Positions 43,787 through 55,962 of a stretch of DNA of 64,000 nucleotides are shown piece by piece. This stretch comes from Triglochin maritima (Eukaryota; Streptophyta; Magnoliopsida; Alismatales; Juncaginaceae), in the NCBI GenBank assembly GCA_963682175.1, contig OY821789.1:9672001-9736000 (forward strand). The letters are read 5' to 3'. How positions within the stretch are numbered: position 1 is the first letter of the stretch; the number at the start of each line of letters is the position of its first letter. The position numbers were made by a program, and so were the translations under genes. Under the pieces are notes generated by a model. It was not told the DNA's origin. It searched no databases and saw nothing but the letters and a program-made list of their open reading frames with translations.

Positions 43787-44475
43787 GACCATACTTAACG
43801 GATGGTCCTTTGGGGTCGGGTCGGTAGTCGACCCGACCCGACTACCGACCCCAGGCCCCTTAACGGGAGTGACTTCGACCTGGTTTCGGTTGGCTTAATT
43901 TTTTTTGTTTTTTTAAATAAAAATTAAAAAATAGTTTTTTATTTGTTAAATAATATTTAATTGATATGTATATGTTTTTATATAATTAGAAATAATTTCT
44001 GAAAATTAAAATAAACGAAAATAATTAAACGAAATTAGTAAAATAAATGTAAATAATTAATCAAAATTAGTAAAAATAAATGTAAGTAATTAAAGAAAGT
44101 TAGTAAGATAATTGTAAATATATATAATTAAAGAAAATTACCTATTAAAATAGAACACGTGAATTTACCCAGGTTCACCCAAAAACGCATTACTAACCCC
44201 TGACCAACCCGTTGGAGTGACCATTATTAAATCTAAAGTTTCGAAATTATTTGGCAATTAACGTAATTTAATTAAATTAAGTTACTGTAGAAATAATATA
44301 TTTAGTAGTTTGTGTATTTTTGTGATAGAATAGAAAATGAGGTAATAAAAATGATGTGGATGAGAGAGATAGTTGAAAGTGGGGTTGGGAATGGGTTGCA
44401 TAGTGTTTTTCGCTGACGTAACGGAGAGAGAAACTAGGTTGGAGAGGGGATTTTGGGTTGAGGTTAATGGTGCTC
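43787..44475 (-). mobile_element. PIF/Harbinger-related MITE (copy C)
   Basis: A 689-bp element with TAA duplications (43784-43786 and 44476-44478) and ends GACCATACTTAACGG (left) and GAGCACCATTAACCTC (right, read inward). Near the left end GGGTCGGTAGTCGACCC-type inverted repeats form a strong hairpin. Its right side is a diverged reverse complement of the left sides of copies A and B (GATGTGGATGA, GCTGACGT, AGAGAG blocks), so it is an old, inverted member of the same family. It lies immediately upstream of the kinase leader. Confidence 0.82.
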
Positions 44476-44516
44476 TAAATATTGTTTATTTTCATATGTA
44501 TTTTTGTAACTAATTT

Positions 44517-45471
44517 GGGCTAATTGCTTGGGTACCATCAAAAAATAACTATATTGGTCATATGTCATCTGAAAACAACTATTTACACTAAGCGACAGAA
44601 AAACTCAAAAACTTGTTCTAATGCCATTAACTTTTTTCCAATGTTATTCCGTTAGTAATCCATCCGTTAACTTCTCCATTAACGGCTGTTAGTTTTATTA
44701 GTATTTAATGGAAAATTTGCAAATTCACTCTGAATAAACTCAGAATTCATAAATTTCATTTTATGTGTTGTAAAAATTACAAAAAATACTCAAAAAATGC
44801 AAAAACAAAATTTGAATTTTTATATAAAAACTCTATATTTATTTAGAAAATGTATATTTTATAAAAATAATTAAATAATTTATAATTTTAAAACATAAAA
44901 ATTATCAGATTTCAATAGTTTAGTGAGAGAAAAAGAAAAGACGATAGAGGGGGAAAATTCGTTAGTTTCTCTAATTGAGTCAACAATTATTAATTTTTTT
45001 AATTGGTTACTGGGGGTGGAATTGTGTGTGTTTTATTAATCCGATTGTGGTCTTATATTTCAAAATTGAAAAACAACTGAGAAAACGAAAACCAACCCGA
45101 ACAAACGAAGAAAACCCAACCCAACCACCCCGGATCCATCACGACCTGACAAACAAAATGTGTTTCTGTTTTCCAAAAAATATTTATTTATTTGCAATTT
45201 TTGAGTATTTGTTCTTGCAATTTTTACAATACATATAATAGAATTAATGAATTCTGGGTTTTATTCAGGATAATATGCAAATTTTCCATTAAATATTAAT
45301 AAAACTAACGACGTTAACGAAGAAGCTAACAGTAACATAATGACATTGCAAAAAACTTAATGACATTAGAGGAAGTTTTTGAGTTTTTCTATGGCATTAG
45401 TGTAAATAGTTGCTTTCAGATGACATATGACCAATATAGTTGTTTCTTAATGACGCCCAAGCAATTAGCCC
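44517..45471. mobile_element. Fold-back element with ~230-bp terminal repeats
   Basis: A 955-bp element. The left arm from GGGCTAATTGCTTGGG and the right arm ending CCCAAGCAATTAGCCC are reverse complements over about 230 bp (shared ATTGGTCATATGTCATCTGA, AGTTTTATTA, TTTAATGGAAAATTTGC). Flanks AACTAATTT (44508-44516) and AATTAATTT (45472-45480) match at 8 of 9 bases, the length expected for Mutator-type elements. Confidence 0.8.
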
Positions 45472-45480
45472 AATTAATTT

Positions 45481-46990
45481 TGATCTATTTCTTAGAAGTG
45501 TTTTTTGCTATTCTGCCACTCGAAAACATTCGATTTCTCAAAATGTCATCAACTTACAACTATTGTTTTATATGACACTCAAAAAAAGTTTTAACATCTA
45601 GAATGTCATTATATTTTTGAATTGGTGTAGATTTGTCACTCCGTTAACTTTTTTGTTAACAGTGTTACTATTCCGTTAACGTGTTAAAAATATTAATATT
45701 TAATTATAAATTTTACATTTTTATCCGGAAAAACTTAATTAATTTTTTCCTCATCTCTTTCTTTTCTCATGCTCTCTCCTCTTTGTCCTCTCTCTTCTCT
45801 CCCTAGATTTTTCAATGTATCCTCTCTGGATTGTCAAAGAGAGAGGAGAGAGAGAAGATACTGAGGAGGGAGAGTGAAGAGAGGAGAGAGAGGACAAAGA
45901 TGAGAAAGAAGAGAGAGAATAGAGAGGAGGGAGAAAGAGGAGAGAGAGGACAAAGAGGAGAGATAGGGGAAAATAAAGAGATGAGAAAAAAATCAACTTT
46001 TGTGTTTTTATTTGAAAGTTGGAATTATCTAAACATATAGTTTTTTGCTTGCTTGTCACTCGAAAGTACCTTAATTAATTTTATGTCATCACTTTTCAGA
46101 AAATTCGATTGTTTACGTTAATGATATTATGATCTTGAATCATGCTACTCCATTAACCTTTTGTCATACTCCGTTAACTAAATGAATATTAAATTAAGAA
46201 TTTTGCATAACGATCCTTAGACAATCTAATAGATTTAAAACTTTGTGAAATCACCCTAACTTATTCAGAAAACCCTAACTTATTCAAAAATAATATTTAC
46301 GTCATTTTCCCCTTGTCTCTTACTTTTCTCTACTCTCTCTTCCTTTCCTACCTCTCCATTTTTCTTAACTTAGTTTCAATTCTTTTTATTTATTTATTTA
46401 AAATTATAATAAAAAATAAAAGTAGTTATATATTTTTATGATAAAAAATAAAAACAAATAAAATTTTGAAAATAATCGAAAATCAAAATATTAGAGTAAA
46501 GAAAAGTGTTACGGAAAGAAGATAGTGCGTGAGAAACAGATGGAGAAGAGAGAGAACAAAAAAGAAAAAGAAGAGAGAAGGAAATATGGATTGAGAGAGA
46601 AGAGAATGAGAAAGAGGAGAGAGAAGGATACAGAGGAGAGAAAAGAAATAAATTTAGATAAGTAACAAATATATTAGAATGGTAGAAAGATGAGAGATGA
46701 AATGAAGAGAGAGACTCAGAGAAGAGAGAAACAGAAATGGCGTTAACACTATTTTAAATGAGTTAGGGTGTTTTTTTGTAAAATTTTGAATTTATTAGAT
46801 TGTTTAGAGGTCGTTTGGTAAAATTCTTAATTTAATATCTATTTAGTTAACGGGGGAATTTGGAAAAATTAATAAAAATGATTTTTAATGATACGTAAAC
46901 AATTGAAGTTCTAATGATACGGTCATCATTTTTCGAAAAAAAATGATTTTTAATAAAAATGGTGGCACTAATTGTTTGGGTTTTCAGCAA
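45481..46990. repeat. Further fold-backs with CT/GA tracts
   Basis: At 45745-45990 a CT-rich run is followed by a GA-rich run and forms a long imperfect hairpin. At 46190-46290 and 46740-46850 are inverted copies (CAATCTAATAGATTTAAAA, CACCCTAACTTATT and complements) around a second GA-rich core (46500-46740). TCCGTTAAC-type motifs link them to the 44.5-kb element. No target duplication resolved. Confidence 0.6.
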
Positions 46991-49900
46991 ACAAAAAAAT
47001 ATTCTATATGTGTTTTTAATATTTGAACATGGTGAGACTTGATTTAGTAAAAATAAAACTATATGTGTTTGGGCTTGTCTTTTTTGGGTGTTTTAATTAA
47101 ATCTGTCGGGATACTATATGTTATTACTTGTTATTTAATTTCATGTTCACAAAAATCTAATATATTCAGTTTTCTTAATTTTTGTTGAAAGTTGTTGAAT
47201 GTAAAGTTAATATTGTGATCTTATGTCGAAGGTTTAGTTAAGGTTGTTTTAAAAGAATTTGAGGAAAACAAGAACCTAGTAAAAGAAAATCATTCGAGTA
47301 TGAAAACAAATCAAAATTATGATTATAAAAATTGAATTCTCAAAATGATGATTTACAAAGCTAATGGACTTCCATTTACTAAAAGATATCTTGCAAGTTT
47401 TCATTACGAAATAATTATACAGTTTTGATATTCTAACATGAATATCTACTACTCAATAAGATAAATCAGAAAACTAAGACAGATGGATTAAATCGAAGTG
47501 GTCCAAAATGTCGATAGTATGGTGTTATCATAAAATTGATATTTCAAAAATGTAAATTAGGAAAGTAAGACGAAATATATCGAAATGGTCCAAATGTTGA
47601 TAGTTTTCTAACTCACATTTTTGATAATCGAACATGAATTTGGGTTACTTGAATGGTTTAGCATAAGAATTGTTGAGTTGAAGAAGATAGAAAACAAACA
47701 TACATGATGAATCACTCATTTGAGATGAGTAAATAACATGTCCATTTTTGCATTGAGCATGCACAACAAACAATAAAATAAATAAATTAGGGACCTTGGT
47801 TCACCACAATAATGGTAGAAAAATATTTTTTAGGATTTTGAAGGTAAGAGACTCATCAGGAATTTGACAGATCAGAGTCTCTTCCGCGGCATTGCAGTTA
47901 CTAAATGCATGGCAATTAAATCCATTTTTCAAACAAGGCTTAGTATCAAATTTGTTTGACTCAGCTAGTTGAGAGAGTATCTTCACACCCTCAAGTCTTG
48001 GGATTATACATTGGGAATCGAGTGTTTTGAAGGTTTAAAGGTTCCATTTTAGGATTTGTGATGGTTTTTGGTTGATTTGTTTCGTTCTGGCATTACAAAT
48101 TCGTTTGACCTGACTCACGTCAGTTTGCAACACTATGACAAAAAAATATGGTTAAAGTTAGAAATCTTAGTGTGACTGGTTGGCGTCACGGGAAGTATGG
48201 GCTATTTATCATGCTTGACCAACGAATCATGCCAAGGTGTGCGATATTGGAATTTGGTTGATTGCTTTAGTCGATGCGCGGTGGAAGGAGGGATAAGCAT
48301 ATGAGAATCCTAGGTGGTTAAGTGATTTTTCAAGATGATTTTGGGGTTTACCTGAAGCTCTGATGTGACACAGCTGTGGTTATAGAAGTGTTGCTCCATT
48401 AATCATAAGTTCTTTTTTATATAGTATTAATGATAAGGTTGGATTATGAATCAATTTGGTACCTCTAGTAAATCTCCTTGCCGTGATGATTGGTTAAGAG
48501 TTGGGATTCTTTTTAGGGTGTGCCTGATTCTTAGGAAAATGTTGTCAAACCGTTGATGGAGCTTTTGGTTATCTTTTATTTGATAAGTTTCCCGTGTTTT
48601 TCCTCTAATATATACCAGTCAAAATCAAAATATACGTATGTAATCTATTTAGTTTGCAACTTAAAACAAACGTTGCACCAATTATCAAATACACTTTAAA
48701 CTAGATATCCTAGTTTAGATGTATTGCGTTGATGTTTCAAGGATAGAAATCAATACAAATTATGTATGTCAGTCATGTAGAAATTGGTGAATTTGTAATT
48801 TAGGATTAGATCATCGTTGCCCCTAAAAGAATAGAATTATCACTCAGAATTTGCGACATCGTTGCCTAAGCGTTTGGTGAATTAGTACGCGCGTAGTCTT
48901 ACTATGAACTCATGAAATCAACTCTTTCTATTGACAATCAGTACTTGCTGATTTGGTAGAGAAACAACAACAAACACGGAACTTTGTGAACATTAAACTC
49001 GACAAAGGGTAATAATGGGAAATGCACACTTAAATTGGACGCAATATTATGCTAACATGTTTTTTTTAATATGGTTTTTGCAGTTCACGTATCGAATTAC
49101 AAGTCACATTTTACCAAATAATTTTTTAATCTCATATTTAGATAATTATAAGACATTTTTGAGATATAGATATGTGTTTATCTCATCAAACCGGATTGTT
49201 CGGATATCACAATCGTTATGTTCAGCCGGATTGTTCCAGTACTTTTTAATATTGTTATTTTTTAGTTGGTCATTAGTAAATTCAGTTTCGATACGGCACG
49301 ATGATGACTTTTTGGTTTATGTTTTGGATATTTTTGATATGATTGATGGACTCGTGATTTCTGGGGACCAAATCCACTAATAACCAGCTACGTAAAAATG
49401 ATGATATTAAAAAGTACTCGGAAAATATTAAATGTTGTACTTGAAGTAACCTACTTGACAAGAGGAACTCTAATTTATGTTAAATCTCTCAAAACGTTTT
49501 ATAATTCTCTAAATACGAAATTAAAACAAATTACTTGAAAATTGTGGCTCGTAAGAAATGCAACACAAAGTCGAAAGTCGTTTTACTTGATTAACAATAG
49601 TATCCTTCGTTTATTTCGTTCAATCATGGAATTATTAATTTGAAAGGAGTTAATATTTTTAATTAAATCCTAACACTAACTCACTAGGTGAGGAATTAAC
49701 TTAGTCTAGACTAATTTACCAAGTGAGATGATGGGTACTAAGAAACCCAACTTTTACCAATTGGGAGATCAATTATCTCAAGACAAAACTAAATCGAATA
49801 TTCGAATCTCAACAATTTCATTTGTACGTTGGGAATGTTAGGATTTAAAATAAAGATGCGACAGTTGAGTAAATAAAATCAAAAAAAGAAACCCAACTTT

Positions 49901-50473
49901 AAAGTCGTCTAACCGACAGTGGGTTTTTGTCAAACATGAATGTTTTAACTTTTTTCTTTTATTTATGCAAATTGAGGCTTGGCTGCCCTGTCACGTTTTA
50001 TTTTAAAACTTTGTGTATGTTTTAAATAATAATATCTACATTTCTATTTTAACCTACTTATTCATTACGTTAATCGCATTTGTTTTGGGATCAGAATCTT
50101 GAGACGAGGAGTCGATGACCAATAAACGATACATGTCCGTAGTAAACACGTGCTAATAACCATGATTTTTTTGAAAGAATAATAATAATTTTTGATAGTT
50201 TGTTTTATAGTTTCAAGCAAACAACATTATTACACTGTTTAGGTAAGAGGTATTATTTACGTTTGGGTAGAGGTTGTTAATCTAGTATGGGTTGTCAAGG
50301 TGCATGATTCAAGAAATAATATTCAAAACATTTTATTCAATTTATAATTCATATACATCCCTTATTGACATTCTAAATCTAACGTGGCTTCGATTTAGTC
50401 AATTGGACGAGTTATAATTTTGATTTTATATGGTTTAAACTCGAGACTGAACTTGCTAGGGTATTCATGGAAC
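46991..50473. other. AT-rich intergenic desert
   Basis: About 3.5 kb with no recognised gene or element. A minus-strand frame at 47801-47986 (LAESNKFDTKPCLKNGFNC...) has non-random composition and could be an isolated exon or gene relic, but I cannot place it. A 121-codon plus frame at 49015-49380 is Phe/Leu/Ile-rich and probably chance. Confidence 0.35.
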
Positions 50474-52630
50474 CCTGTAACTCCAAATCATGGGTAGGGT
50501 AATTCTTCTCGTGCGCCTTCAGTTGCCTCGAAGCATACACGACCATCTTCCCGTGCTACATCAGTACACAGCCCAAGTCAATCCTTGACGCATCACTGTA
50601 AATCACATAGCCCTCACTGCCACTCGGTAGCGCCAGAGTCGGTGTTGTCGTCAGTCGCCTCTTCAGCTCATGAAAGTTGTCCTCGCACTTCTGGGACCAA
50701 ACAAACTTGATGCCCTTCTACGTCAACGCAGTCAGCGGCGAAGCAAGTCTGGAGAAATCCTGAATGAACCGTCTGTAATACACAGCTAGTCCCACAAAGC
50801 TCTTGATCTTTGTCACACTCGTCGGGACCCTCCACTGAGTCACAACCTTAACATTCGCCGGATCCACCGAAATCCCATCTGCTGACACAATATGCCCCAG
50901 AAATGCCACCTGATCCAACTAAAACTCGCACTTCGTGTACTTGGCATAGAGCTGCAGATCCCTCAAGATGCCAAGCACAATCCTCAGGTACTCTCGATGT
51001 TGCTCTCTGTCTGCGGAGTACACCAAAATGTCGTCCACGAAGATGATGACAAATCTGTCGAGGTACGACTGGAATGTCCTGTTCATCAAATCCATGAATG
51101 TTGCAGGTGCATTCATCAGTCCAAAAGGCATCACCAAGAACTCGTAGTGCCCGTACCGTGTCCGGAAAGCTATCTTCTGGACGTCTACCTCTCTGATCCT
51201 CAACTAATGGTATCCTGATCGCAGATCAATCTTCAAGAAGACCTTCGCCGACTGCAACTGATCAAATAGGTCCTCGATCCTAGGCAAAGGGGATTGATTC
51301 CTAATAGTAACCTTATTCAGCTTCCTATCGTCGATGCACATCCACAACGACTCATCCTTCTTCTTCACAAACATCACAGGTGCTCCCCAAGGTGAAGCAC
51401 TCAGCCGAATAAACATGGAGTCCATCAACTCCTGCAACTGCTTCTTCAGCTCTGTCAACTCAACATGTGCCATCCGGTACAAAGCCTTCGACTGAGGTGT
51501 CTTTCCCGCTACTAACTCAATGCCGAACTTAATCTCTCGGTACGGCGGTAACCCGGGAATATCTACTGGAAACACATCTGGGAACTCCTGCACCACCTTT
51601 ATGTCCCCCAGCCTCCTCGTCTCATGATTAGGAACTACTAGTGTGGCCACAAACACCATGCAACCCTGGTGTATCAGCTTCTGTGCCTTAACTGCAGACA
51701 CAATCAGGCGACCCCCTCTACTCCTCATCCATCTGATCAACACATCGGGCAAATCCTTCCTAGGAATCAGGATCTTCTTCTCGCGGTAAAAGACTCGCAC
51801 GTCGTACTGTGACAACCAGTCCATCCCCAGTATGACGTCGAAGTCTTCCATCGGTAATAATACCAGATATGCCGGAAAATCATGGTCTCCCGAAACAATC
51901 GTGGTGTTGGGGAAATAACTCCCCACAGTGCCCACCTCACCCATGTGCGTGCTGACCTCCAAACAATCAGTCAGCAGCATAGGGGTCCGACCCAACTTGC
52001 CAGGAAACTTCTCCGAAATGAAGGAGTGAGTGGCGCCGCAATCAAAGAACACACGAGAAACCAAACCAGAAACATAAAGAGTACATTGACCTCAAGAAAC
52101 ATAAAGGGTGTCACACAGATCTCCGGGCAGTAACGCTCCAATGCGTTGAACCTGGTGATGTAGCTTGCCAGGGTCATCTCCTTCTGCTCCAGTGACATGA
52201 ACTCCTCCCTCTTCCGGTCTCTGACGTGCTGAGGAAAATACCGTCTATGAAACACCTCCAGAAACTCCTCCCACCTGACGTCCTCACGGTCCTCAAACAC
52301 CACCGTGGACATGGTCCTCCACCAGTTGGTTGCCTCACCATCAAATACATAGGTGGCTAGGTCCACCCTCCTCTCTGGTGCAACACTAATCGCTCGGAAG
52401 ATCGTCTGCATCTTGAAGACTCAATCATGTGCTACCTCGGGAGCACTCCTGACGTCAAAACTCGGTGGGTGCCGACACATGAAACGATCGTGCTCAGCGC
52501 CCATCCCACCCTGCACATTCTGGGCTGCCTGGCGCACCAGAAACTCGCCCAACCTGTCCCAATTGGCGCCCTCAGTGGGGTCACTGGCACTGCGCTCACG
52601 TGAAGAGCTCCTCACGCGTCTAGGAGGCAT
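50474..52630 (-). pseudogene. Degenerate Ty3/gypsy gag-pol
   Basis: Gag (ATG at 52630; NWWRTMS, REEFMSLEQKEMTLASYITRF) runs without its CCHC knuckle directly into the protease ([15 protein letters not shown]), with a frame change near 52060. Reverse transcriptase motifs follow: [36 protein letters not shown] and the catalytic [11 protein letters not shown], then RNase H ([32 protein letters not shown]), where the element stops. Nonsense codons occur at 52421, 51204, 50919, 50718 and 50556. It is not expected to be functional. Confidence 0.88.
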
Positions 52631-53005
52631 CTAACAGAAGAAACAATCACAAACTTCAGCCATGAATGCATGCTAAAAGATAAAATGCATATGTCATATT
52701 ACTACAAGGGTGATTTCTTTGGGAGTCACATAAGAATTGATCGCTCTGATGCCAAGTTGTAACATCCCGAAACAGCGGAAAATTTAAAATTTATCATCAA
52801 GATACCAGAGATCAATAATAAAAAGACGGGATTGTTACTTCTAATAAAACATCCAAACAGTGCACCATATTACATCATAGTTTGTTAAAAAGCTACATGA
52901 TTACATCAGATATAACAAAAGGAAGTACAAGTAATCATGTCGACCTCGGTGGTCCGAACGAGAGGATCTGATCCCAAAATCCGGTCCCAGTTGAGCTCCT
53001 AGCAG
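50474..53005 (-). mobile_element. Ty3/gypsy retrotransposon fragment
   Basis: Minus-strand order: a truncated 5' LTR (starting on the plus strand at TGTAACATCC, 52758), a primer-binding site TGGCATCAGAGC (one base from the usual tRNA-Met complement) at about 52744-52755, gag, protease, reverse transcriptase and the start of RNase H. Integrase and the 3' LTR are absent. The LTR is cut off at about 53005 by the LINE. Confidence 0.88.
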
Positions 53006-53870
53006 CACACTTTTATCTCTATGGCAGGGCGGGTTGAATTAGTACAAAGTGTGTTAACCTCCTTTAGTATCTACTGGACCTCTACTTTCCAGCTACCTCG
53101 AAGTGTCCTTAAGGAGATTGAGAGTATCATGACCCAGTTTGTGTGGGGAGGGCTGAAGAAGTGGATTGCAATCGCGTGGAAAGATATTTGCACTCCAAAA
53201 GATGAAGGTGGCCTGAGGCTGAGGCGGTTGAAGGATTGGAAATAAGCGGGGATGTTGCACCTATTTGGGTTGATCGTTGAGGGAGGGAATTCAATGTGGG
53301 TCAGGTGTCTCAGAAGAAAGTACTTGCGAAGTCGTTTGATATGGCTTGCTAGATGACCGTATGTTTGCTCGTGGGCATGGAGGGGGATTATGCGGGTGTG
53401 AGATGTGGTGTGAGAACGGAAACAATATCAAGTTGGGGACGGAACATCTATCCTCTTTTTCCTGGACCCGTGGTGTGGGTGACCTTTTCTGTGCCAACCA
53501 TGGGTCGATAGGTTACACTACAATTTGGGGGTGCCTCGGGATATAACGGTTGCCGCTTTCATAAGAAATGGAACATTGAACTTTTCATACCTACAGTCAA
53601 CGAACATGGAGGAAGTATGGCCGCAAATATCCAGGATTGCCATCTATGGTGGGCCCGACATGCCCATACAGGTGGGTGCACGAAGGGATGTGTTCATACT
53701 CATGAAGCATGGACATGGGTCGCAGGGCAAACGTCAAAGGTATGGTGGAGTAAACTAATTTAGCACAAGCACAATGTCCCAAAGCAGACACTCACAACAT
53801 GACGAGTTATGCAAGGACGACTTATGACAAAACAGCTCATGAGGACATGTGAGGCAGCCCATGACCTGAC

Positions 53871-55389
53871 TGTAGGATCGTGTGGGTCTACAATTCTAAT
53901 CACTTTTATCCCTAATTACATACTTGTTTAATCAATCAAGATATGTACAGCGGAATTTAAAATAGACAAGTAAGTAAAACAAACCACAATGGACTCGAGG
54001 GTTTTTACAGAGGTTCGGCCTCCCGCCTACGTCCTCTCTTGCAAGCTCCGCTCGACACTTCGAGCTCCGCACACGACTTCACTATCCACTCCCCGTTCCG
54101 GGCCGAGAGAGAACGCTTTTACAATCTTTAAGCTCGCGATCATTCCTCGCCGAGCTTGGCTCCTCCTCTCACAATCCGAGAGGGATACTTCGGGCTCTCA
54201 CCGAAGTCTATACTCTTTGTCTTGGGCTTTCACCAAGACCCTTGCTTCATTTGCACAGCAAATGAGTGAGACAACACTCTCTAAACTTGAGCACACTTGA
54301 GTAGGATTGGATTTATGACTAAAGTGTGGAAGGTTTGAGGCTTGGAGTGTTTGGATATTCTCTCTAATGTATTGGACAAATAGTAGTTGGAGAGTTGTGT
54401 AAAAATGTGTTTTACAACTCTTTATATAAGTATTAGAGAGAATATAGTCGTTGGTGTTGATTGGGTATAAGTTGGTGTAAGATACACAAAAACAGAAACT
54501 CGTAGGACCCAATTCTGGATGAGTTCAGTCTATCGGATCGGGTTGAACGGTCGACCGTTAGGCAGTTTTGAACTCATCTCGGTCGATCGATTAAGGAACG
54601 GTCGACCGCTCAACGCTAAGACTTAAGTACACTTAAGTGATCGGTCGAACACCGTAAATGGTTCGGTCGACCGATTCACAACAGGCTCTAAAGGGTTGAC
54701 AAACAAGGTTATATTCGGTCGACCGAAACAAGGTACACGGTCGACCGATTTCCAACAGGAAGTTCGGGTTTGTCATGAGACAGATATTCAGTCGACTGAA
54801 CAAGGTCCTCGGTCGACCGATACAAGAAATGTATTTGGGGTATTTTTGGTTTAATACGAATACGACTGTTGGGTATATACGACAAAACTAACGGTCGGAA
54901 AAATGAGTTCACACGGTCGACCGAAAGGGTATACACGGTCGACCGAAACCAGGTAGTCAAACACAAACATGATAATTAATCATCCGGTCGACCGAATGGT
55001 CTATTTCGTTTGACCGAATGTGGGCAGACAGTTCAGGTTAATTGTTTGGTGTTTTCCGGTCTAAGATTGAGTAATCTATTGAAGTCCAAATTATGTGAAT
55101 TTTCGTGTGTGACTTCTATAGGGAACCTAGTGTTTGAGTAGTTTTTAGTTCAAGTATGCTCAATTACATAAAGTTCCTAAGGCTCAAAGAAATACAAAAT
55201 ACATGTCTTCAAATAAGCTTGATTACATGTCTTGACTTGATTTCCTTTCTTCCTTGAGTCTTGATCACCTGTAGAGGTTAGCACAAAGTAATATATATGC
55301 AATGTAACATGTGTGCTACTCTACACGATCACAATTAAGATTAGGTGGATTAAATCATCAAAACATAGATTAAGACCAAAAAGCCAACA
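53871..55389 (-). mobile_element. Solo LTR (1.5 kb) with CGGTCGACCG array
   Basis: A 1,519-bp LTR with TG...CA ends and perfect 5-bp duplications CTGAC (53866-53870 and 55390-55394). In its minus orientation it begins TGTTGG, like the LTR at 61183. The putative U3 holds about nine perfect CGGTCGACCG palindromes plus variants (54545-54995), then a TATATAAA box at about 54421-54430 and a GC-rich downstream part. No internal region is present, so it is a product of LTR-LTR recombination. Confidence 0.9.
54545..54995. repeat. CGGTCGACCG palindrome array in U3
   Basis: Around twelve sites (about nine perfect) at irregular 15-60-bp spacing, upstream of the LTR's minus-strand TATA box. Confidence 0.85.
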
Positions 55390-55962
55390 CTGACATGTGT
55401 CCTTTGTCAATCAGGTGAGGAGACGATGGACCACCTGTTTTGGGGATGTAGCTTCACCAAGGATGTGTGGGCAAGGGTACTAGGCGTGTTGCGCGTTACG
55501 ATGAATATCCATGCCACACTTGTGAATGAGGCAAGGAGAGCTATCAGAATTGGATGGAGTAGGGTGCATGTTACAACACTTCGGCTTGCTACGATGAAGG
55601 AGTTAGTGAACGACACGAACACAATCGAAGGATCTTTGAGCAAGAACAGAAGAGGGCGACATATGTGTTTGGACTTGTCAAGGGTGTGGTTAGGACCACG
55701 GGGACCACGATGGAGATAGTGAACGACACGAACGCATTGAAAGACTTTGTAGACGCATGGATGTAGGCATGTGGGAGTAGTTAGCTATTGCTAAAATAGT
55801 TAGTGCTTGAATACCTTGTATACGGTAGTCGTAACTGTACGTGTGGTCGGGTATGCAATTAGTATGCCCCGCAAACAAAACTCTCAATTTTGTAGATTGT
55901 AAAATTTACATGTTGATAGAATTTAGAGACGATACATTCCTTTTGTTTTGCAAAAAAAAAAA

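Larger units (their letters stand above)
53021..55700 (+). pseudogene. LINE reverse transcriptase C-terminus with zinc-binding domain
   Basis: The first half carries AGRVELVQSVLTSFSIYW, MTQFVWGG and AWKDICTPKDEGGLRLRRL, typical of the region after the reverse transcriptase core in plant LINEs; a stop follows at DWK. The second half, after the LTR, carries CVLCQSGEETMDHLFWGC, the zf-RVT motif, then FTKDVWARVLG. Several stops and frame changes make it a pseudogene. Confidence 0.82.
53006..55962 (+). mobile_element. 5'-truncated LINE, split by a solo LTR
   Basis: The 3' end of a non-LTR retrotransposon, from about 53006 to an A-rich tail at 55952-55962. The solo LTR at 53871-55389 interrupts it. 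Reading the two halves together across the LTR keeps the coding frame. Confidence 0.8.

Noticed and set aside
45751..46059. Frames of Ser/Leu or Arg/Glu repeats
   Set aside because: Translation of CT/GA tracts in a fold-back element.
49015..49380. 121-codon plus-strand open frame with hydrophobic stretches
   Set aside because: Phe/Ile/Leu bias follows from AT-rich DNA; no promoter or motif seen.
53989..54300. 103-codon open frame
   Set aside because: Lies wholly within a solo LTR, antisense to its transcription; no motif.
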